A stretch of 5,757 nt of DNA from Ruminococcaceae bacterium UBA1425 (GTDB lineage: Bacteria; Bacillota; Clostridia; Oscillospirales; Acutalibacteraceae): assembly GCA_002329365.1 (NCBI GenBank), contig DCUB01000019.1, forward strand, positions 1 through 5,757. Direction: 5' to 3'. The notes beneath the pieces are model-generated. The model did no database searches and was not told the origin of the DNA. It saw only the letters and a list, made by a program, of their open reading frames with translations. Below are positions 1 to 3,904 of the stretch, one piece after another; the stretch's first letter is position 1; each line of letters opens with the position of its first letter. The position numbers and the translations under genes are program-made.

Positions 1-335
1 CCGCCGATAAAGTTCACGCCCGTTTCACGCGCGGCGCGCTCAAGCGTCAGGGCACATTTTACCGGCTCACCGCAGGAAGAGGATATCATTGAAACCGGCG
101 TTACCGCAATGCGCTTATTTATAATGGGTATGCCGTACTCGCGCTCTATATCGTCGCCCGTCTTAACGAGGTTTTCGGCGTATCTCATTATTTTTTCATA
201 AATCCTGCCGCATGTCGAGCCTACGTCGCCCGTGCTGCAGTCGAGCAGCGAAATTCCCATCGTTATCGTGCGGATATCGAGGTTTTCGTCCTGAATCATG
301 TGAATCGTTTCAAGAATGTCATGTGTGTTTATCAT
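1..335 (-). CDS. UPF0210 / DUF711 (PFL family) protein, N-terminal part, cut by window edge
   Basis: My translation from the ATG at 335 gives 111 complete residues, running off the left edge of the window. The early segments RTITMGISLLDC and EREYGIPIINKRIAVTPVS are typical of the start of UPF0210/DUF711 proteins, which have about 450 residues, so roughly a quarter of the gene is visible. The family is related in fold to glycyl-radical enzymes (hence 'PFL family'), but its reaction is not established, and I assign none. The start is fixed by a GAGGAG seven bases upstream that overlaps the stop of the ACT gene. The two genes are 11 bp apart and clearly co-transcribed. The same pairing (UPF0237 then UPF0210) occurs in many Firmicutes, for instance pneumococcus, which suggests the ACT protein senses a ligand for this protein. 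Family assignment is confident; function is unknown. Confidence 0.92.
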   Translation of the reverse strand, partial: MINTHDILETIHMIQDENLDIRTITMGISLLDCSTGDVGSTCGRIYEKIMRYAENLVKTGDDIEREYGIPIINKRIAVTPVSMISSSCGEPVKCALTLERAARETGVNFIG

Positions 336-342
336 ATGCGCG

Positions 343-348
343 CTCCTC
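343..348 (-). promoter_or_regulatory. Ribosome binding site of the UPF0210 gene
   Basis: On the minus strand GAGGAG lies seven bases before the ATG at 335. It overlaps the TGA stop (347-349) of the preceding ACT gene, so the second gene is probably translated by coupled or reinitiating ribosomes. This site decides the start of the UPF0210 reading frame. Confidence 0.8.
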
Positions 349-619
349 AGATTCTGTGCATGGAATTAAAAATATCCTCATGCATGACGTGAATTGCGAG
401 ATTCTGCTGTGTTCCGAGCTTTGTCAGCGCCCCGGACAGATCTCCGAAGCAGTCTTTATTGCTCTCGTCGATTTCCGCTATCATAATCATGCAGAACATA
501 TCCTGCAGTATCGACTGCGAAACCTCCACAATGTTCACGCCCCTTTCGGCACACGCCGTGGAAACCTTCGCGAGTATGCCGACTGCGTCCTTTCCGACAA
601 CGGTAATAACAACTTTCAT
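347..619 (-). CDS. UPF0237 family ACT-domain protein
   Basis: A 90-residue protein that is essentially a single ACT domain. The first strand (residues 2-8) leads into the loop GKDAVGI (9-15), the usual small-ligand loop at the start of the first ACT helix. A helix (about 16-27), strand (GVNIVEVSQ), strand (MFCMIMIAEI) and second helix follow. ACT domains bind amino acids or similar small effectors and usually act as dimers. UPF0237 members are stand-alone ACT proteins related to the GcvR-type regulators; the ligand is not known and cannot be read from the sequence. It is cytoplasmic, with no signal or membrane segment. The start has a purine-rich GGAAGGGG upstream at a somewhat long spacing of 10 bases. 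It is first in an operon with the UPF0210 gene and has its own promoter (666-694). Family is confident; regulatory role is inferred. Confidence 0.92.
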   Translation of the reverse strand: MKVVITVVGKDAVGILAKVSTACAERGVNIVEVSQSILQDMFCMIMIAEIDESNKDCFGDLSGALTKLGTQQNLAIHVMHEDIFNSMHRI

Positions 620-665
620 ATAACTTTATCCCCTTCCGGCTTTTATGCTGTTATTTAACTACGAC

Positions 666-694
666 ATTCTATCATAATATGCGGGTTTTTTCAA
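666..694 (-). promoter_or_regulatory. Sigma-A promoter of the ACT-UPF0210 operon
   Basis: Reading leftwards, TTGAAA (689-694) and TAGAAT (666-671) are separated by exactly 17 bases (672-688). Both boxes match the vegetative consensus at most positions, and the promoter lies about 47 bp before the ACT start codon. It is seen directly in sequence; activity is inferred. Confidence 0.75.
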
Positions 695-701
695 TTTTTT
701 C

Positions 702-730
702 TTTATTTGTTCAGAAATTTGTGCTATTAT
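702..730 (+). promoter_or_regulatory. Probable promoter of the PHP phosphatase gene
   Basis: TATTAT (725-730) is a five-of-six match to the -10 consensus, 30 bp before the ATG at 761. The hexamer 17 bases upstream is only a weak -35 (TTTATT, 702-707). An alternative pairing of TTGTTC (707-712) with TATTTA (730-735) is also possible. The region is AT-rich, so the exact boxes are uncertain, but some promoter must lie here because the upstream gene is divergent. Confidence 0.4.
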
Positions 731-760
731 ATTTAAGATAACACGCAGGGAAGTGAGCTT

Positions 761-1582
761 ATGGGCTACAAAAAGATTCTCGACCTTCACACGCACACCG
801 ACAATTCGTTCGACGGCCACCATTCGACCATGTTCCTGTGCGAGTGCGCGGAGCTTGCCGGTCTTCGCGGCATTGCCTTTACCGACCACGTCGAGATCGA
901 TTATTTTACACGCGACGGGCACGACAAACGCTCCGTCCACTCATATTTTGAGATAGTAAAAGCACGTTCGGCTTTTACGGGGAAGCTTTTAGTGTTCGCC
1001 GGCGTTGAGCTGGGGCAGCCGATGTACGACATAGAAACTGCAGAAAAGCTTATCGGCTCATTAAAATACGATATTGTTATAGGCTCTGTTCACAATCTGC
1101 GCAATATGCAGGATTTCTGGTTCCTCGACTATGAGCAGTACGACGCTAACGGTATCGACGCTCTGCTGCGCGAATATTTTTACGAGGAACAGCTTCTCGC
1201 CGACTGGGGCAAGTTCGACACTCTCGGGCATCTCACATATCCTTTGCGCTACATCTGCGGAGAGCACAACATTCCCGTAAACATCGGCGACTATTCCGCC
1301 GAAATTGACGGAATCCTGAAATCGGTCATAAAAAACGGAAGGGCGCTCGAAATAAACACCTCGGGGCTTCGCCAGAAGCTCGGAAAAACAATGCCCGACG
1401 AGAACATCGTGGCGCGTTACCGCGAGCTCGGCGGCGAGCTGCTGACCATCGGCTCCGACGCCCACTATTCAAAAGACCTCGGCGCGGGCATTGAGGACGG
1501 CATGGATATCGCAAAGCGGTGCGGCTTTAGCAAGCTCACCTTCTATCAGGGCAGAGAGCCTATTCAGATACCGATAGAATAG
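761..1582 (+). CDS. hisK: Histidinol-phosphatase, PHP family (HisK/HisJ type)
   Basis: A 273-residue protein of the polymerase-and-histidinol-phosphatase (PHP) metal-dependent hydrolases, near the usual HisK length of about 260-280. All expected PHP metal-site motifs are visible: DLHTHT (H10, H12), FTDH (D42, H43), an acidic residue in AGVELGQ (E83), GSVHN (H111), LGHLTYPLRY (H157) and GSDAH (D233, H235). Family knowledge: three metal ions in a distorted TIM barrel; HisK removes phosphate from L-histidinol phosphate, the penultimate part of histidine biosynthesis, in the cytosol. The TLGHLTYPLRY and EINTSGLR segments are HisK-like rather than DNA-polymerase or YcdX-like. The ATG at 761 is chosen because AGGGAAG lies just upstream and the DLHTH motif falls where it should, at residue 8. 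No other his gene is in the window; in Firmicutes hisK often stands apart. Another phosphoester substrate remains possible. Confidence 0.88.
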   Translation: MGYKKILDLHTHTDNSFDGHHSTMFLCECAELAGLRGIAFTDHVEIDYFTRDGHDKRSVHSYFEIVKARSAFTGKLLVFAGVELGQPMYDIETAEKLIGSLKYDIVIGSVHNLRNMQDFWFLDYEQYDANGIDALLREYFYEEQLLADWGKFDTLGHLTYPLRYICGEHNIPVNIGDYSAEIDGILKSVIKNGRALEINTSGLRQKLGKTMPDENIVARYRELGGELLTIGSDAHYSKDLGAGIEDGMDIAKRCGFSKLTFYQGREPIQIPIE

Positions 1583-1609
1583 CGCCGCCCGCAAAACGAA
1601 TAATTAAAA

Positions 1610-1655
1610 AACGGCAGGGAACCCGTTCGTGCGTTTCCTGCCGTTATTATTTTTC
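1610..1655 (+). terminator. Rho-independent terminator, usable from both strands
   Basis: A 12-bp stem is formed by 1610-1621 (AACGGCAGGGAA) and 1634-1645 (TTTCCTGCCGTT), with a single G-T pair and a 12-base loop. A T-rich run (ATTATTTTTC) follows on the plus strand. The plus copy ends the PHP phosphatase transcript 27 bases after its stop. On the minus strand the hairpin runs into TTTTTAATTATT, so it can also end the convergent XRE gene transcript. Confidence 0.85.
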
Positions 1656-1754
1656 ATAAGCCTTAAAAACAACCTGCGAATGATGGTCTGCCGTTTTGAT
1701 TGTTCCGCGGAATATCATTAAAATGCCGATTGCGGACGTTATTTTTCCTTTTTT
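1647..1754 (-). other. Slippery heptamer A AAA AAG and open -1 frame at the end of the XRE gene
   Basis: The final codons of the XRE gene read GCA AAA AAG GAA AAA TAA. The heptamer A AAA AAG (1748-1754) is in the correct zero-frame phase for -1 slippage and is the same heptamer used by E. coli dnaX. Slippage would add 33 residues starting GKITSAIGIL and ending VVFKAYEK, with the new stop at 1647-1649, one base before the terminator stem. Alternatives are chance, or a former frame broken by an indel in the A run. I see no strong downstream stimulatory structure, only short inverted repeats such as TTCCGCGGAA. Confidence 0.25.
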
Positions 1755-2368
1755 GCCGGATGGTAATAACGCATTACAAACCAGAAAACCGCGAGTATCT
1801 GAAGCACCGCGCAAATCAGGAACATGTTTTTAGTGTCGTACCTGCTGAACGTGCAGTAGACGCTCAAAGGCGCCGTCCATACAAGCCCCGAAACGGAAAA
1901 AAAGCAGGAAAGAGGATTCCACCACAGCTTTGTAAATATAATCAGGACTATACAGGAAAACGGCAGACAGTAAAGGAATATAAGCTCAGTGTTATGGATA
2001 TCGACCGAAAAAATATTGACGGCCAGATTCATAATAAAATATAAAACTGTGCCGAACAGCCATACCACGCCGACAAGGAGCAAGGTTTTTGCAAGCCTGC
2101 GCAGCCTGTCGTGACTTTTCTCGGCATCATCGGGCGTTTTTGATGGCTCTACATCTTCATAAAGCAACGCGTCAACCGTCACCCCGAACAGCTCTGCAAG
2201 CTGATAAAGCACGAATGTGTCGGGCATTCCGTCGCCGCGCTCCCATTTTGAAACTGACTTGTCGGAATAGTTGATTTTTTCCGCAAGCTCAAGCTGCGTC
2301 ATTCCGCAGTTTTTGCGGTAAAGTGCGATTCTTTTTGCAACGCGCTCACGAAGTTCGCTTTCTTCCAT
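1739..2368 (-). CDS. XRE-family transcriptional regulator with C-terminal four-helix membrane domain
   Basis: A 209-residue protein from the ATG at 2368. Residues 10-66 form a Cro/CI-type helix-turn-helix: IALYRKNCGMTQLELAEKI, then the recognition helix region SDKSVSKWERG (35-45) and the closing helix TFVLYQLAELFGVTVDALL. A charged linker (70-94) leads to four hydrophobic segments at about 95-118, 129-147, 152-173 and 182-201, ending in a basic tail. This is a membrane-anchored one-component regulator, a layout common in Clostridia; its signal is unknown. An in-frame GTG at 2377 lies inside the Shine-Dalgarno sequence, so the ATG three codons later is preferred. It is divergent from trhA and may control it, since repeated half-sites lie between the two promoters (inference). 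The 3' end carries a -1 slippery heptamer. Fold is confident, target unknown. Confidence 0.88.
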   Translation of the reverse strand: MEESELRERVAKRIALYRKNCGMTQLELAEKINYSDKSVSKWERGDGMPDTFVLYQLAELFGVTVDALLYEDVEPSKTPDDAEKSHDRLRRLAKTLLLVGVVWLFGTVLYFIMNLAVNIFSVDIHNTELIFLYCLPFSCIVLIIFTKLWWNPLSCFFSVSGLVWTAPLSVYCTFSRYDTKNMFLICAVLQILAVFWFVMRYYHPAKKEK

Positions 2369-2374
2369 TCGCTT

Positions 2375-2380
2375 CACCTC
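2375..2380 (-). promoter_or_regulatory. Ribosome binding site deciding the XRE start
   Basis: GAGGTG on the minus strand lies six bases before the ATG at 2368. The in-frame GTG codon at 2375-2377 is part of this Shine-Dalgarno sequence and has no site of its own, so translation most likely begins at the ATG. Confidence 0.75.
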
Positions 2381-2392
2381 AATTTGTCATAG

Positions 2393-2421
2393 ATAATATC
2401 ATATTTTCCGTGCAAAATCAA
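2393..2421 (-). promoter_or_regulatory. Sigma-A promoter of the XRE regulator gene
   Basis: Reading leftwards, TTGATT (2416-2421) and TATTAT (2393-2398) are 17 bases apart, 25 bp before the XRE start codon. The boxes match at four and five of six consensus positions. The TCTAC/GTAGA half-sites lie just upstream of the -35. Confidence 0.7.
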
Positions 2422-2434
2422 GAAATATTTTCTG

Positions 2435-2473
2435 CTCTACCCACAGTAGAATACAGAAAAATCGACTCTACCC
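2435..2473. repeat. Repeated CTCTACCC / TCTAC-GTAGA half-sites, candidate operator
   Basis: CTCTACCC occurs at 2435-2442 and again at 2466-2473, a centre-to-centre distance of 31 bp, about three helical turns. The first copy is also the left arm of an inverted repeat, TCTAC-CCACA-GTAGA (2436-2450). The second copy covers the position where the trhA -35 box should be, and the first lies just upstream of the XRE -35. The arrangement suits a dimeric DNA-binding protein acting on both promoters, perhaps the XRE protein itself. Repeats are seen; the operator role is inferred. Confidence 0.4.
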
Positions 2474-2489
2474 GATAAAGACCGATTCG

Positions 2490-2495
2490 TATAAT
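2490..2495 (+). promoter_or_regulatory. Perfect -10 box of the trhA promoter, no clear -35
   Basis: A perfect TATAAT lies here. The hexamer 17 bases upstream is TCTACC, unlike TTGACA, and belongs to the second CTCTACCC repeat. There is no TGn extension. A strong -10 with a missing -35 overlapped by a repeat suggests that the promoter needs an activator, or that another protein competes at this place. Transcription would start at about 2501-2503. Confidence 0.55.
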
Positions 2496-2501
2496 GTAAA
2501 A

Positions 2502-2610
2502 CCGCTATGGTAGCGTGACGAAACGCCTGCCGACGCTTAAAATATAGACAGTCTTTTTAGTGCGGAGCCGCACGTTTTTTTATGTCGGTTCCGCATCAGT
2601 CTGAAAGGAG
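2502..2610 (+). ncRNA. Structured trhA leader RNA with competing hairpins
   Basis: Downstream of the predicted start site the leader folds as CGCTA-TGG-TAGCG (2503-2515), followed by a GC-rich stretch that can pair in several ways (for example AGCGT 2512-2516 with ACGCT 2533-2537). A small terminator follows at 2560-2581. Its 5' arm and loop (TGCGGAGCCG, 2561-2570) can pair instead with CGGTTCCGCA (2586-2595), giving a 10-bp stem with one G-U pair that excludes the terminator and ends just before the AAAGGAG of trhA. This is the geometry of an attenuator or riboswitch expression platform. I do not recognise a known riboswitch consensus. Termination would give an RNA of about 80 nt. Structure is inferred by eye only. 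Confidence 0.4.
2560..2581 (+). terminator. Short intrinsic terminator inside the trhA leader
   Basis: GTGCG (2560-2564) pairs with CGCAC (2569-2573) around a GAGC loop, followed by one G and seven T residues (2575-2581). The stem is short but all bar one pair is G-C. It lies between the promoter and the trhA start, so it would limit trhA expression unless the alternative hairpin forms. Confidence 0.55.
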
Positions 2611-2622
2611 CAAACAACTGGA

Positions 2623-3294
2623 ATGGAACGAACTGTTCTTGCGGAAAGAAAGCTTCCGGATTACACGCGAAGCGAGGAAATGTTCAATACGGTATCGCAC
2701 GTCATAGGATGCGCGTTCGGCGTCCTGACGCTTGTGATGTGCTTATTGAAATCGGTCAGAAACGGCAGCCCGTGGCAAATCGCGGGAGGCGCGATTTTCG
2801 GAATAGACATGATTCTGCTTTACGCCGTTTCAAGCATTTATCACGGCCTTCGCCCGTCGAGAGCGAAAAAGATATTTCAGGTCATTGACCATTGCACCAT
2901 ATATTTTCTGATTGCGGGCTCATATACGCCGATGCTGCTTACAGGCCTTCGAAATTATGACTCTCATCTAAGCTGGACGGTTTTTGTCGGTGTATGGCTT
3001 GTTTGTTTGCTCGGCACGGTGTTTACCGCGATTGACCTGAAAAAATACAACGTGTTTTCAATGGTTTGTTACCTTGTAATGGGTTGGAGCGTTGTGCTTC
3101 TGATAAAAGTTATACTTAAAGCTTTTCCTCATGAGTTTTTCTTGTTTTTGTTTTCGGGCGGAATTTCTTACACGCTCGGCGTAATTCTTTACGGCATAGG
3201 TAGCAAGCGTCACTGGTTTCATTCCGTATTCCACGTTTTCGTCGTTTTAGGCAGCGTTCTGCAGTTTATAGGAATTTACCTCTACTGTGTTTAA
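2623..3294 (+). CDS. trhA: TrhA / hemolysin III family membrane protein (PAQR-like)
   Basis: A 223-residue integral membrane protein with about seven hydrophobic segments and typical length for the hemolysin III/YqfA (TrhA) group of the PAQR superfamily. Family motifs are present in order: SEEMFNTVSHVIG (17-29), VSSIYHGLRPS (69-79), the IDHCTIYFLIAGSYTP segment (88-103), and the last-helix motif HSVFHVFVVLGSVLQF (200-215). H74, H200 and H204, with S70 and D89 nearby, match the residues that hold a zinc ion in PAQR proteins, so a membrane-embedded hydrolase-like metal site is likely. Bacterial members have been linked to membrane-lipid or fluidity balance; the old name hemolysin does not prove lysis. 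AGGAG (2606-2610) lies 12 bases before the ATG, rather far, and the leader carries a conditional-looking terminator. It is divergent from an XRE regulator. Confidence 0.92.
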   Translation: MERTVLAERKLPDYTRSEEMFNTVSHVIGCAFGVLTLVMCLLKSVRNGSPWQIAGGAIFGIDMILLYAVSSIYHGLRPSRAKKIFQVIDHCTIYFLIAGSYTPMLLTGLRNYDSHLSWTVFVGVWLVCLLGTVFTAIDLKKYNVFSMVCYLVMGWSVVLLIKVILKAFPHEFFLFLFSGGISYTLGVILYGIGSKRHWFHSVFHVFVVLGSVLQFIGIYLYCV

Positions 3295-3308
3295 TTGGCG
3301 CGTTATAT

Positions 3309-3350
3309 AAATACGCGGAAAGCCAAAGCTTTCCGCGTATTTTTCTTTTT
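3309..3350 (+). terminator. Strong rho-independent terminator after trhA
   Basis: A perfect 15-bp stem is formed by 3309-3323 and 3328-3342 with a CAAA loop. The run TTTTTCTTTTT follows on the plus strand. It starts 14 bases after the trhA stop and separates trhA from the next gene. Confidence 0.93.
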
Positions 3351-3406
3351 AATAGCGCCTCCCCAAGACAGAATTTGCAATGTAATGTGAATTTAGTCGA
3401 TTTTTG

Positions 3407-3440
3407 TTGCATTTTATTCCTGATTATGATATTCTATAAT
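3407..3440 (+). promoter_or_regulatory. Promoter of the zinc-ribbon gene
   Basis: Two overlapping -10 candidates are visible. TATTCT (3430-3435) is preceded by TGA (extended -10) and has TTGCAT (3407-3412) 17 bases upstream. A perfect TATAAT lies at 3435-3440 with only a weak -35 (TTTTAT, 3412-3417). Either would start transcription shortly before the RBS at 3449-3454. The gene therefore keeps good expression signals despite its nonsense codon. Confidence 0.6.
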
Positions 3441-3462
3441 AACAAAAAGAGGAGTTCTTGAT

Positions 3463-3897
3463 ATGTATTGTAAAAAATGCGGAATTCAGGTTTAACCCGG
3501 AGCAGAGTACTGCAAAAATTGCGTCAACAATACTAACGCGCCCTTTGTGCAGCCCCAGACGTACGCTGCCGGCCCGAATTATTACAGTAACGGAGCGGTA
3601 TCATATTTTGACGGCGGTCTGCTATCCTATATCGGCTGGTCGCTGTTAGGGGGATTAATCACCGCAGTTACCTTTGGAATTTGTTATCCCTGGGCTTTGT
3701 GCATGATTTACGGCTGGAAAATCAACCATACCGTCATTGAGGGGCGGCGCCTGAAGTTTACCGGCTCGGCTGTCAGCCTGTTCGGGCATTGGTTGCTGTG
3801 GCTTTTCCTTTGTATTATCACTTTAGGCATATATTCTTTTTGGCTGAGGATAGAATTGGAAAAATGGAAGGTTAAAAATACTACCTTTGTAAATTAG
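3463..3897 (+). pseudogene. Zinc-ribbon plus DUF898-like membrane protein gene, broken by an in-frame TAA at codon 11
   Basis: From the ATG at 3463, with GAGGAG eight bases upstream, the frame reads MYCKKCGIQV, then TAA (3493-3495), then PGAEYCKNC and on without interruption to TAG at 3897, for 144 codons including the bad one. C3-x2-C6 and C17-x2-C20 form a short N-terminal zinc ribbon of the type seen in many Clostridia membrane proteins, where an E-P-G-A-x-x-C string is usual, so GAA to TAA is the simplest cause. After a polar linker (about 22-48) come two DUF898-like halves: GGLITAVTFGICYPWAL (63-79) with HTVIEGRRLKFTG (89-101), and LFLCIITLGIYSFWL (114-128) ending in a charged tail. A GTG at 3547 could begin a 116-residue fragment but has no ribosome binding site. 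A small inner-membrane protein of unknown role, probably inactive unless the stop is read through or is a sequence error. Confidence 0.8.
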
Positions 3898-3904
3898 GTC
3901 ACCT

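Noticed and set aside
2375..2377. In-frame GTG as start of the XRE gene
   Set aside because: It lies inside the GAGGTG Shine-Dalgarno sequence, which is correctly spaced for the ATG at 2368. The GTG has no upstream site of its own.
2512..2531. ACGA-containing loop resembling a guanidine-II (mini-ykkC) hairpin
   Set aside because: That class needs two tandem hairpins with ACGR loops. Only one is present, and the trhA product is not a guanidine-related gene.
2515..2547. Ten-codon GTG leader peptide upstream of the trhA terminator
   Set aside because: There is no convincing ribosome binding site and no run of one amino acid that would suit classic attenuation. It is kept only as an outside option in the leader finding.
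2582..2704. Open frame of 40 codons from an ATG right after the T-run in the trhA leader
   Set aside because: It is out of frame with trhA, is preceded only by a U-tract with no RBS, overlaps the trhA start, and has an unremarkable basic composition.
3547..3897. The 116-residue frame from GTG 3547 as an independent gene
   Set aside because: It has no ribosome binding site, and a good promoter, RBS and first zinc knuckle lie upstream in the same frame. It is better read as the tail of a gene broken by a nonsense codon.
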